Positions 6,569-14,088 of a stretch of DNA of 15,830 nucleotides are shown one piece after another. Source of the DNA: Elusimicrobia bacterium RIFCSPLOWO2_01_FULL_59_12 (GTDB lineage: Bacteria > Elusimicrobiota > Elusimicrobia > 2-01-FULL-59-12); assembly GCA_001800075.1 (NCBI GenBank), contig MGUR01000067.1:3869-19698 (forward strand), written 5' to 3'. Under the pieces are notes generated by a model that worked only from the letters and a program-made list of their open reading frames with translations, searched no databases and was not told the origin of the DNA. A program made the position numbers and the translations under genes. How positions within the stretch are numbered: the first letter of the stretch is position 1; every line of letters begins with the position of its first letter.

Positions 6569-7599
6569 ACGGAGAATTGCGCAGCGGGCGATGGGGCATG
6601 GGTAGAACGGCCTGTCTCACCCCATGGCTCATCGCGCATTGCGCTGTTGTTGTGCTCGCTGTTGATCCCACCGCCCCGCGTCTTTTCTTCAGCGACGCGA
6701 ACATCAGCTTCAGGTTTCCAAACAATTGGACGCTCCAGCCGAATTTCCCCTATGGCCCGCTTTTCACCAAGCCCGCCCGGGACGGATCGGCCGCCACGAT
6801 TTCGTGCGCGATCTCCGCGCCTCTGGAGAGCCATCACGTTTCGTCCGACATTTCGCTTGAATTGCTGAAAATGCTCGCCCGGCGCGAACTCGCCGCCCAC
6901 CAGCCCGGCTATAAGGCGATTGCGGAACGGGACCGGACCTTGTCCGGGCACAACGTCTTTGAAATCACCTGGGAAAACACAGCGGGCTCGGGAACCCTCC
7001 GGCATCAGACCGTCTATTTTTTCGTGGAAAACCGCGTCTACGCGCTGACGCTTCAGTCCAGGCCGAAGACGTTCCGCTGGGTGATGCCGGATTTTCAGAA
7101 TTGGATTCAGTCCCTGCGGATCCTTTCCCGGAAGGACGCGGGAGCGCTCGAGGCCCCGGCGCACGGCGGGTTGTGGATTCATCAGACCGGCGGCGCTAAA
7201 ATCGTCGTCCCGGATCCCTGGTTGATCGCGGTGTCGGACGACCGCACGCTCGGCGCGACCCTGGTGCAGGGCGCGTTTAACGCGGCGCTGACCGCGACGG
7301 TGGAACTCTCCACCCCCAGCCTGAAGGGCTTCAGCCGGCGCGACCGGAAAGACGCCGTCAAAGCCGTGCGCAAAAAGGGACTGAGGATCGTCCGTGAGAC
7401 GGAGGACGCGTTTCACGGGTTCCCCTCCTTTCAGGTGCGGTATGAAGGGATGCTCAAAGAGCGCGTCGTGAAAGGAATCGATCTCTGGGTCTTAAGCCCG
7501 AAAGCCCGGTGGCTGATCACGCTCGAAGGGGATGTGACCCTGTATAATTCGCTCGCCGAGCAGTTTGATCAAATTTTGAAAGAGATCGAATTCATATGA
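6565..7599 (+). CDS. Exported protein with two PsbP/MOG1-like repeats, function unknown
   Basis: 344 residues. A hydrophobic segment near the N terminus (CLTPWLIAHCAVVVLAV, about 16-32) looks like a signal peptide; ATG 6598 (residue 12) is an alternative start that makes it shorter and cleaner. The rest seems to be a tandem duplication. Domain 1 (about 38-195) opens with ISFRFPNNWTL and domain 2 (about 205-344) with AKIVVPDPWLIAV. Each continues with beta strands and ends in a helix-like stretch (WIQSLRIL; FDQILKEIEFI). This is the pattern of PsbP/DUF1795-type folds; I infer the fold from pattern, not from a search. It overlaps the methyltransferase by four bases and pcrA by four bases, an odd place for an exported protein. 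No catalytic motif is visible. Confidence 0.72.
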   Translation: MNGELRSGRWGMGRTACLTPWLIAHCAVVVLAVDPTAPRLFFSDANISFRFPNNWTLQPNFPYGPLFTKPARDGSAATISCAISAPLESHHVSSDISLELLKMLARRELAAHQPGYKAIAERDRTLSGHNVFEITWENTAGSGTLRHQTVYFFVENRVYALTLQSRPKTFRWVMPDFQNWIQSLRILSRKDAGALEAPAHGGLWIHQTGGAKIVVPDPWLIAVSDDRTLGATLVQGAFNAALTATVELSTPSLKGFSRRDRKDAVKAVRKKGLRIVRETEDAFHGFPSFQVRYEGMLKERVVKGIDLWVLSPKARWLITLEGDVTLYNSLAEQFDQILKEIEFI

Positions 7600-9833
7600 G
7601 CACCGAGGCTCTCTTGGGTCAGCTGAACACTCCCCAGCAGGAAGCGGTTTTGCACATGCAGGGGCCGCTGCTGGTGCTCGCGGGCGCGGGCAGCGGGAAG
7701 ACCCGCGTCATCACGATGCGCATCGCCCATTTGATCGAGCAGGGCGTCGCGCCGTGGCAACTCCTGGCGGTCACCTTTACCAACAAAGCCGCCGAGGAGA
7801 TGCAGCACCGCGTGGACCAGCTGGTCCCCGGAAGGGGGAGCGGCGTGGTCCTTTCAACGTACCACCGGTTTTGTTCGAAACTTCTGCGTCAGGAAGGCAA
7901 GGCCATCGGGCTCTCCAACCACTACGTGATCTACGACGAACATGATCAGAAAAGCCTGGTCAAAGAATGCCTGACCGAACTCAACCTGGATGAAAAGAAA
8001 TTCAAGCCCGGCGTTCTGCTGTCGCTGATCTCCCGTTCCAAGGACGAGCTGATCGACGCGCAGTCCTACGAGATCCATGCGCTGGCGGACCCGGACCCTT
8101 TCCGCCAGATGGTGGCCGGCGTTTACCGCCTCTACCAGAAAAAACTGGCCGCCTCCAACGCCGTGGATTTCGGCGATTTGATTCTGAAGAGCGCCGAGCT
8201 GCTGCGCGATCACGCCGCGGTCCGGGAAAAATATCAGGACCGCTTCCGTTACATCCTGGTGGACGAATATCAAGACACCAACCGGGCCCAGTACGTGCTG
8301 ACCAAGACCCTGGCCGCCAAACACCGCAACCTCTGTGTCGTGGGAGACGACGACCAATGCGTGTATGTCTGGCGCGGGGCGGACATCCGGAACATTTTGG
8401 AGTTTGAAAAAGAATACCCGGAAGCCAAGGTGGTGAAGCTCGAACAGAACTACCGGTCCACCGAGCGCATTCTGGACGCCGCCCGGAATGTGGTGAGGAA
8501 CAACAAGTTCCGCAAAGAGAAGAAATTGTGGACCGCGAAAACCGGCGGCGACCCGGTGGTCGCGGACGAATTTCAGGATGAACGCCAGGAGGCGCTGGTC
8601 GTGGCGAGCACCATCAAACAGGGCGTCGTCAAGGACGGCCTGCGGTACGGCGATCACGCGGTGTTTTACCGCATCAATGCGCAATCCCGCGTTCTGGAAG
8701 ACGCGCTCCGCCGGATGGAGATTCCTTACAAGATCATCGGGACGCTGCGATTCTACGAGCGGGCGGAGGTGAAGGATGTGCTCGCCTATCTCCGCTTGGT
8801 TATCAATCCCGTTGACCTGCTCGCTTTAAGACGGGTGGTGAACGTCCCGGCACGAGGGCTGGGGAAGACGTCTCTGGAGCAGATCGAGCGTTTTGCCGGG
8901 GAAAAACATCTTTCACTGTTTGAGGCGCTGGGGCGCGCCCACGACATGCACGCGCTGACGGGACGGGCCCGGAACGCCGCGGTCGAGTTTCATACGCTGG
9001 TCTCCACGCTGATCGCCAACCGGGACGTGTGGAGTTCGCATGAAATGATCCGGCAGGTGCTGGAGGCCACCCGCTATCTGAAGATTCTGGAGGAGGACGA
9101 CGACGGCGAATCGCAGGTGCGCGCCCAGAACGTCCGCGAATTGGTCAACGCGGTGGGAGAATACGAAGAGCGTTCCAGTGACAAATCGACTGCGGGATTT
9201 CTCGAGCAAGTCTCCCTGGTGGCCGATTCCGATGAAATCGAAAGCACCCGCCACGCGACTGGCGGGCGTCCGCCGGGCAGTGTGGTGGACGGCGCCAACT
9301 ACGTCACGCTGATGACCGTGCACCTGGCCAAGGGGCTGGAATTTCCCTTTGTCTTCATGACCGGCATGGAAGAGGGGCTTTTTCCCATCGGCGAGTCTGA
9401 TTTCTCACAGGAAGAATTGGAAGAGGAACGGCGGCTCTGTTATGTCGGGATGACGCGCGCCAAGAAATATCTTTACCTCACCTGGGCGTCCAGCCGCCGG
9501 CTGTTCGGTCATTCCCGTTGGAACGCCCCTTCGCGATTTATCCAGGAGGCCGGTCTCTCGACGAATCGTACCGAATCCCCCGTATCGAGTCCCGCGGTTG
9601 AATCCGAAGTGAGAGAACCGGTGTGGGATTCCTACCATGCGGGACTTGGAACGCTCGATGCGGATCTCGCAACGCCCTATCAAGTAGGAATGCGCGTACG
9701 CCATCCGGAATTCGGCGAAGGCAAGATCATTGAAAAAAGCGGCTTGGGGGACAGCCTCAAAGTCATGGTTCTCTTTGACTCCGGCCAGTGGAAAAAGCTT
9801 TTGGTAAAATACGCGAACCTCGAGAGATTATGA
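7596..9833 (+). CDS. pcrA: UvrD/PcrA-type superfamily 1A DNA helicase
   Basis: ATP-driven 3'-5' DNA helicase acting in repair and replication restart, and in clearing proteins from DNA. 745 residues, normal for PcrA. Motifs in order: Q-motif LNTPQQEAV (10-18), Walker A AGAGSGKT (29-36, K35), TFTNKAAEEM, Walker B VDEYQDTN (D223, E224), GDDDQCVYVWRGAD, QNYRST, MTVHLAKGLEFP and RRLCYVGMTRAK. The last 50 or so residues (VGMRVRHPEFGEGKII onward) form the PcrA C-terminal Tudor-like domain that contacts RNA polymerase in other bacteria. Residues about 550-567 (STRHATGGRPPGSVVDG) look like an extra loop just before motif V, with DNA resembling the palindromic repeat at 3664-3779. Start overlaps the previous stop as ATGA; the end overlaps gatC likewise. 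Confidence 0.95.
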   Translation: MSTEALLGQLNTPQQEAVLHMQGPLLVLAGAGSGKTRVITMRIAHLIEQGVAPWQLLAVTFTNKAAEEMQHRVDQLVPGRGSGVVLSTYHRFCSKLLRQEGKAIGLSNHYVIYDEHDQKSLVKECLTELNLDEKKFKPGVLLSLISRSKDELIDAQSYEIHALADPDPFRQMVAGVYRLYQKKLAASNAVDFGDLILKSAELLRDHAAVREKYQDRFRYILVDEYQDTNRAQYVLTKTLAAKHRNLCVVGDDDQCVYVWRGADIRNILEFEKEYPEAKVVKLEQNYRSTERILDAARNVVRNNKFRKEKKLWTAKTGGDPVVADEFQDERQEALVVASTIKQGVVKDGLRYGDHAVFYRINAQSRVLEDALRRMEIPYKIIGTLRFYERAEVKDVLAYLRLVINPVDLLALRRVVNVPARGLGKTSLEQIERFAGEKHLSLFEALGRAHDMHALTGRARNAAVEFHTLVSTLIANRDVWSSHEMIRQVLEATRYLKILEEDDDGESQVRAQNVRELVNAVGEYEERSSDKSTAGFLEQVSLVADSDEIESTRHATGGRPPGSVVDGANYVTLMTVHLAKGLEFPFVFMTGMEEGLFPIGESDFSQEELEEERRLCYVGMTRAKKYLYLTWASSRRLFGHSRWNAPSRFIQEAGLSTNRTESPVSSPAVESEVREPVWDSYHAGLGTLDADLATPYQVGMRVRHPEFGEGKIIEKSGLGDSLKVMVLFDSGQWKKLLVKYANLERL
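9246..9287 (+). repeat. Short palindrome inside pcrA related to the interior of the 3664-3779 repeat
   Basis: A perfect 7-bp stem cccgcca/tggcggg (9247-9253 and 9260-9266) encloses the loop cgcgac. It is followed by cgtccgccgggcagtgtgg. The middle of the large repeat (3732-3759) reads gggcgatccgccggcgtag then tgtggagg, which matches 9263-9287 with only two small gaps and a mismatch. The segment is in frame and encodes the apparently extra loop before helicase motif V. Shared origin is inferred from this by-eye alignment; GC-rich sequence raises the risk of chance similarity. Confidence 0.45.
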
Positions 9834-10123
9834 AAATCACCAAAAAAGATGTGGAGCATGTGGCGCGGCTGGCGCGTTTGGCCCTTTCTGAGGACGAGAA
9901 GGCGCGCTACACCGCCCCGCTGGAGTCGATTTTGGAGTACATCGACAAACTGAACAAGGTGGACACCGCCCATGTCCCGCCGACATCTCATGTCCTGCCG
10001 ATGTCGAATGTGTGGCGGGAGGATCAGGCCGAACCCAACCGGCTAGGCTCGCAGACAGACATTCTCAAGAACGCACCCGAAGCGGAAGGCCCGTTCTTCA
10101 AGGTCAAGAAAGTCATCGAATGA
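9830..10123 (+). CDS. gatC: Asp-tRNA(Asn)/Glu-tRNA(Gln) amidotransferase subunit C
   Basis: Small subunit that wraps around GatA and GatB and stabilises the amidotransferase. 97 residues, the usual size. It begins MKITKKDVEHVARLARLAL, the standard GatC first helix, followed by the second helix LESILEYIDKLNKVDT. The pattern VPPTSHVLPMSNVWRED then runs to PEAEGPFFKVKKVIE at the end, which is the usual C-terminal motif. The frame is open 42 bases further upstream, but ATG 9830 gives the family length and overlaps the pcrA stop as ATGA. It overlaps gatA the same way, so the subunits are probably made in coupled fashion. Confidence 0.96.
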   Translation: MKITKKDVEHVARLARLALSEDEKARYTAPLESILEYIDKLNKVDTAHVPPTSHVLPMSNVWREDQAEPNRLGSQTDILKNAPEAEGPFFKVKKVIE

Positions 10124-11610
10124 CGTTCGCCCACCTGACCGCAACCGAGATCGTCAAGAAAATCCGCGCCAAGGAATTTACAGCGAAAGCAGTGGCAACC
10201 GCCTATCTCGATCGGATCAAGCTTCTGGAGCCGAAGATCAAAGCGTTTAATGAGGTCTTCAATGCCCAGGCTCTGAAGCAGGCCGAGGCGGTGGACTCTC
10301 GCCTGGCGAAGGGGGAGGCGGTCGGGCCGTTGGCGGGCGTACCGATCGCGATCAAGGACAACCTGATGATCCGCGGCGAGCACTGCACCTGCTCCTCCAA
10401 GATCCTGCAGGGCCTGACCGCGACCTACGATGCCACCGCGATTAAAAAATTGCGCGGCGCCGGAGCGGTGTTTGTCGGCCACACCAATTTGGATGAGTTC
10501 GCCATGGGATCGTCGACGGAGAATTCGGCTTTTGGGGCCACGCGCAACCCCTGGGACCCGGAGCGAATTCCGGGCGGGTCTTCCGGCGGCAGCGCGGCCG
10601 CGGTCGCGGCGCGCATGGCGCCCCTGGCTCTGGGCAGTGATACCGGCGGTTCGATCCGCCAGCCGGCGGCGCTCTGCGGCGTCCTCGGTCTTAAGCCGAC
10701 CTATGGCCGCGTGTCGCGGTTTGGCCTCATCGCATTTGCATCTTCGCTGGACCAGATCGGTCCTTTCGCGGCCAGCGCGGAAGACTGCGCGCTCCTTCTT
10801 CACGTCATCGCCGGTTCCGATGGGCAAGATTCCACCGCGGTGGACCAGCCGGTACCGGATTACGCGGCGGAACTAAAAAAGGACCTCAACGGCCTGCGCA
10901 TCGGTCTGCCCAAGGAATATTTCATCGCCGGCACGGACAAAGAAATCGACAAGGCCGTCCGCGAAGCGCTTAAAACGCTTCAGGGATTGGGAGCCACGGT
11001 GAAAGAAATCTCGTTACCGCACACGGAGTACTGTTTGGCGGTGTACTACATCCTGGCGCCCTCCGAAGCCAGCTCCAATTTGTCCCGCTTCGACGGGGTG
11101 CGCTACGGCCATCGCGCGGCGCAGTCCGCCAATCTTCTCGAACTTTACGAGAAAAGCCGCGGGGAAGGCTTCGGGCCTGAGGTGAAACGGCGCATCATGC
11201 TGGGAACCTACGCGCTCTCCTCAGGCTACTACGACGCCTATTACGCCAAAGCCCAGAAAGTCCGGACGCTGATCAAGCAGGATTTCGATAAAGCCTTTGA
11301 ACAGGTGGACGTTATCGCGACGCCGACGTCTCCCTCTGCGGCGTTCAAAATGGGCGAGAAGGTCGCCGACCCGCTGCAGATGTATCTGTCCGACATTTTT
11401 ACGATCTCCTGCAATCTCGCGGGATTGCCGGGATTGAGCATTCCCTGCGGACTGACGGCCGGCCATCTCCCGATCGGCCTGCAGCTGCTGGGCAAGCCAT
11501 TCGATGAAGCCACCCTGCTGAGGGTCGCGCATCACTACGAACAGGCCGCGGACTGGAACCGCCGCATGCCTCCCGTGGCCGCCTCCGGCAAGGAATCAGC
11601 CCGTGCCTGA
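10120..11610 (+). CDS. gatA: Asp-tRNA(Asn)/Glu-tRNA(Gln) amidotransferase subunit A
   Basis: Glutaminase subunit that releases ammonia from glutamine; the ammonia is channelled to GatB to convert Glu-tRNA(Gln) to Gln-tRNA(Gln), or Asp-tRNA(Asn) to Asn-tRNA(Asn). 496 residues. Amidase-signature family with the complete Ser-cisSer-Lys triad: K79 in AIKDNL, S154 in PGGSSGGSAAA, and nucleophile S178 in GSDTGGSIRQPA. These positions equal the numbering of the Staphylococcus aureus GatA triad. The frame is open upstream, but ATG 10120 overlaps the gatC stop (ATGA) and gives the family N terminus. The 3' end overlaps the Nudix gene by eight bases. Confidence 0.97.
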   Translation: MTFAHLTATEIVKKIRAKEFTAKAVATAYLDRIKLLEPKIKAFNEVFNAQALKQAEAVDSRLAKGEAVGPLAGVPIAIKDNLMIRGEHCTCSSKILQGLTATYDATAIKKLRGAGAVFVGHTNLDEFAMGSSTENSAFGATRNPWDPERIPGGSSGGSAAAVAARMAPLALGSDTGGSIRQPAALCGVLGLKPTYGRVSRFGLIAFASSLDQIGPFAASAEDCALLLHVIAGSDGQDSTAVDQPVPDYAAELKKDLNGLRIGLPKEYFIAGTDKEIDKAVREALKTLQGLGATVKEISLPHTEYCLAVYYILAPSEASSNLSRFDGVRYGHRAAQSANLLELYEKSRGEGFGPEVKRRIMLGTYALSSGYYDAYYAKAQKVRTLIKQDFDKAFEQVDVIATPTSPSAAFKMGEKVADPLQMYLSDIFTISCNLAGLPGLSIPCGLTAGHLPIGLQLLGKPFDEATLLRVAHHYEQAADWNRRMPPVAASGKESARA

Positions 11611-12019
11611 GAGCAAGGTCCGCTACGAGTTTTCCTCCGGCGGGGTGGTTCGGGACGGCGACAAGCTCTTGATGGTCAGGGTGAAAAACCTGGAGGGCAA
11701 GCTGGCCTGGACGTTTCCGAAAGGCCACATTGAAAAGGGTGAAAAGGCTCTGGAGGCTGCTTTACGCGAAGTGGAGGAGGAGACGGGCTATCTCTGTGAA
11801 ATCGTCAAGCCGTTCGACAAAGTCCAGTACTGGTTCAAGCGCGAAGGCCGGCTGATCAAAAAAACCGTGGCGTGGTACCTGATGAAACCGCTCGCCAAAA
11901 CCGGGACGCACGACGCCGATGAAATCCTCGAAACCCGCTGGGTCGCGATGGACGAAGCGGCGAATCTCGCGACCTACAAGTCGGACAAACAGATTTTAGG
12001 CAAACTGAAAAAACTATGA
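11603..12019 (+). CDS. Nudix hydrolase (MutT-like)
   Basis: Hydrolyses a nucleoside diphosphate linked to some group; the substrate cannot be read from the sequence. 138 residues, essentially one Nudix domain. The complete Nudix box spans residues 41-63, GHIEKGEKALEAALREVEEE then TGY, with the metal-binding REVEEE glutamates. The segment FSSGGVVRDGDKLLMVRV (10-27) before it and WTFPKGH resemble small Ap4A-hydrolase or NUDT2-like enzymes; this is a weak inference. Starts at GTG, eight bases inside gatA, with an AAGGAA ribosome site seven bases upstream. Its TGA overlaps the gatB ATG. Being wedged between gatA and gatB is the odd feature. Confidence 0.9.
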   Translation: MPESKVRYEFSSGGVVRDGDKLLMVRVKNLEGKLAWTFPKGHIEKGEKALEAALREVEEETGYLCEIVKPFDKVQYWFKREGRLIKKTVAWYLMKPLAKTGTHDADEILETRWVAMDEAANLATYKSDKQILGKLKKL

Positions 12020-13464
12020 CGTTTGAACCCGTTATCGGGCTGGAAGTCCACGTTCAGTTGAAGACGGCCTCCAAGCTGTTTTGCCGCTGTCCGACGGCTT
12101 TCGGAGCCGATCCCAACAGCCAGATCTGCCCGATCTGCGCTGGCCACCCGGGCGTGCTGCCGTTCCTGAACAAGCGGGCGGTCGAACTCCTGGTCCAGGC
12201 GGCGCTCGGCCTGGGCTGCACGATCACCCCGCGCTCGGTGTTCTCTCGAAAGCAATACTTCTACCCTGACCTGCCGAAGGCCTATCAGATTTCGCAGTAC
12301 GACCTCCCCTTGGCGACGGGCGGCACGCTGGAGATTGCCGCATCCGATGGGACGTCCAAAACCATTCGGATTCACCGGATCCATCTGGAGGAAGACGCCG
12401 GGAAATTGCTACACGCGATCGGCAACCGGGAACTGGATCACTCGTTGGTGGATCTGAATCGGGCGGGCATCCCCCTGGCCGAATGCGTTTCCGAACCCGA
12501 CATGCACACCCCCGAAGAGGCCTACAGTTACCTGACCAACTTGAAAGCGATCTTTCAGTATTTGGGGATCTCCGACTGCGACATGGAAAAAGGGTCCCTG
12601 CGCTGCGACGCGAATATCTCGCTGCGTCCGGCGGGCCACACCCAACTGGGCACCAAGGCCGAGGTGAAAAACCTTAATTCGTTCAAGGCGGTGAAGGAGG
12701 CTCTGCACCATGAGATCAAGCGGCAGACGGAGGTCTTAAACACACAGGGCCGGGTCGTCCAGGAGACCCGGTTGTGGGACGAGACCTGCGGCGTCACTCA
12801 AAGCATGCGCTCGAAGGAAGAAGCCCATGATTACCGGTACTTTCCCGAGCCGGACCTGGTTCCCATCGAGCTGAAAACCGATTTTCTTTCCAAGATCAAG
12901 GCCAGCCTGCCGGAACTGCCCACAGCCAAGAAAGCCCGCTTTATCCAGGCCTACAAGCTTTCGGATTACGACGCCACGGTCCTGGTCGGGGACCGCCTTC
13001 TGGCGGAGTACTTTGAACAGGCGGTCTCCAAAGCGGGGGCGGAGGTGGCCAAACCGATGTGCAACTGGATCACCACCGAACTGCTGGGCCGGCTAAACGC
13101 CGCCGGCCGGCCCATCGCGGATTCGCCTGTCTCTGCCGAACACCTTGCTCAGCTGGTCGCCCTGGTCCAGAAGGGCACCATCTCCGGAAAAACCGCCAAG
13201 GACGTGTTCGGGGAAATGTTTGAGACCCGACAGGCCCCCGCGGCCATCGTCAAGTCCAAGGGTCTGGTGCAGGTGGGGGATGAGCCGACAATCACCCGAT
13301 GGTGCGACGAGGCCATCGCCGAGATGCCCCACGCCGTCCAGGAATACAAGGGCGGCAAGGAACGCGCCATCGGCTCCCTGGTCGGCTTGGTCATGAAAAA
13401 GAGCCAGGGCAAAGCCAACCCCCAGATGGTCAACCGGATCCTGCTGAAAAAACTGGTCCCGTAG
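12016..13464 (+). CDS. gatB: Asp-tRNA(Asn)/Glu-tRNA(Gln) amidotransferase subunit B
   Basis: Subunit that binds the mischarged tRNA, phosphorylates the Glu or Asp carboxyl with ATP and performs transamidation. 482 residues, the normal length. VIGLEVHVQLKT (6-17) opens the kinase-like cradle domain. Two Cys pairs (LFCRCP and ICPICAGHPG) match the zinc site of the family, and RKQYFYPDLPKAYQISQYD is the signature segment. VKNLNSFKAVKEAL and HDYRYFPEPDLVP follow. The last 150 residues form the helical and YqeY-like tRNA-binding tail ending MVNRILLKKLVP. ATGA overlap with the Nudix gene sets the start. Last gene of the run; no clear terminator follows, only a small ccttcgaagg palindrome at 13500-13509. 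Confidence 0.97.
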   Translation: MTFEPVIGLEVHVQLKTASKLFCRCPTAFGADPNSQICPICAGHPGVLPFLNKRAVELLVQAALGLGCTITPRSVFSRKQYFYPDLPKAYQISQYDLPLATGGTLEIAASDGTSKTIRIHRIHLEEDAGKLLHAIGNRELDHSLVDLNRAGIPLAECVSEPDMHTPEEAYSYLTNLKAIFQYLGISDCDMEKGSLRCDANISLRPAGHTQLGTKAEVKNLNSFKAVKEALHHEIKRQTEVLNTQGRVVQETRLWDETCGVTQSMRSKEEAHDYRYFPEPDLVPIELKTDFLSKIKASLPELPTAKKARFIQAYKLSDYDATVLVGDRLLAEYFEQAVSKAGAEVAKPMCNWITTELLGRLNAAGRPIADSPVSAEHLAQLVALVQKGTISGKTAKDVFGEMFETRQAPAAIVKSKGLVQVGDEPTITRWCDEAIAEMPHAVQEYKGGKERAIGSLVGLVMKKSQGKANPQMVNRILLKKLVP

Positions 13465-13479
13465 CAGCTTCTTTCTTTG

Positions 13480-13598
13480 TATAATCCGCTTCGCACACCC
13501 CTTCGAAGGCACGTTCCCTCACTGGCTTCCACTTAGAGCTTCCCGAGGACTCGGCACTTTGATCGGCAATACAATGAAATTAGGAGATACGTTAGAAC
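13480..13598 (+). promoter_or_regulatory. Candidate -10 box and untranslated leader of the RRM gene
   Basis: TATAAT at 13480-13485 is a perfect -10 hexamer, but no good -35 lies 16-18 bases upstream (the region reads tcccgt) and the TG just before it is not in extended -10 register. If used, the leader is about 105 bases, with one weak hairpin (ccga-ggac-tcgg, 13543-13554). AGGAG at 13582-13586, 12 bases before the ATG, is the ribosome site. A long leader is common for cold-shock-type RNA-binding protein genes, but nothing here proves such control. Confidence 0.35.
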
Positions 13599-13958
13599 AT
13601 GGAAAAAAGACTGTATGTAGGCAACCTGCCGTTTGATGTCTCGGAAGACCAGCTGCACGAGCTCTTCTCGGCGCATGGCCAAGTGGCCAGCACCAAGCTT
13701 ATCACGGACTTCAACACCGGACGATCCCGGGGTTTTGGCTTCGTGGAGATGCGCACCGAGGAAGAAGCCCAGGCGGCTATCGATAAGATGAACAAAGCCA
13801 AAGTGGGAGAACGCGAAATCGTCGTCAATGAAGCCCGTCCTCGCCCGGAGAAATCCGGATTCGGCGGCGGCAGCGGCGGACGCGGAGGCAATCGTGGTGG
13901 TGGTGGTGGTGGTGGCCGTGGTGGATACGGCGGCTACGAGCGCTCCTCGCGGTACTAA
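13599..13958 (+). CDS. RRM RNA-binding protein with glycine-rich tail
   Basis: Single-stranded RNA-binding protein of the bacterial glycine-rich RRM type, as found in cyanobacteria and many other phyla, often cold-induced; likely an RNA chaperone. 119 residues. The RRM spans about 3-80: RNP2 LYVGNLPF (5-12) and RNP1 RGFGFVEM (44-51) both have their aromatic RNA-contact residues. After PRPEKSG comes a low-complexity tail (about 86-119) of Gly with RGG and RGGYGGY motifs, ending SSRY. A run of six GGT codons and one GGC encodes seven consecutive Gly residues. It is monocistronic: a 134-base gap precedes it and a strong terminator follows. Confidence 0.95.
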   Translation: MEKRLYVGNLPFDVSEDQLHELFSAHGQVASTKLITDFNTGRSRGFGFVEMRTEEEAQAAIDKMNKAKVGEREIVVNEARPRPEKSGFGGGSGGRGGNRGGGGGGGRGGYGGYERSSRY

Positions 13959-13995
13959 TTGACCCAGCCCTAGGCTGGACAAGATAAAAAAACAG

Positions 13996-14024
13996 AAAAC
14001 CCTCTAGAAATAGAGGGTTTTTTG
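13996..14024 (+). terminator. Rho-independent terminator of the RRM gene
   Basis: A perfect 10-bp stem aaaccctcta (13997-14006) and tagagggttt (14011-14020) encloses a GAAA tetraloop and runs into a T tract (14018-14023) followed by gtttt. It starts 38 bases after the RRM stop. Because A residues precede the stem it could also work on the minus strand, but no minus-strand gene ends here. Confidence 0.93.
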
Positions 14025-14052
14025 TTTTCAATTTATTAATTAAAAATGAACC

Positions 14053-14068
14053 TTGACAAACATGTCAA
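14053..14068. promoter_or_regulatory. Perfect palindrome TTGACA-N4-TGTCAA, possible operator or -35 element
   Basis: TTGACA (14053-14058) and TGTCAA (14063-14068) are exact inverted repeats separated by aaca. The left half is also a perfect -35 hexamer, but the bases 17 further on (CACACT) are a poor -10. It lies between the RRM terminator and the proposed ATG at 14089, where a promoter or operator would be expected. Which regulator might bind is unknown. Confidence 0.35.
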
Positions 14069-14088
14069 AGGGGGACACACTCGGAGGG

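Noticed and set aside
10012..10119. Longer N terminus for GatA
   Set aside because: It would overlap gatC by over 100 bases and adds basic, non-family sequence; with ATG 10120 the triad falls at K79, S154 and S178 as in known GatA.
13500..13509. ccttcgaagg as a terminator of the gat operon
   Set aside because: Stem of at most five bases with no usable loop and no T tract after it.
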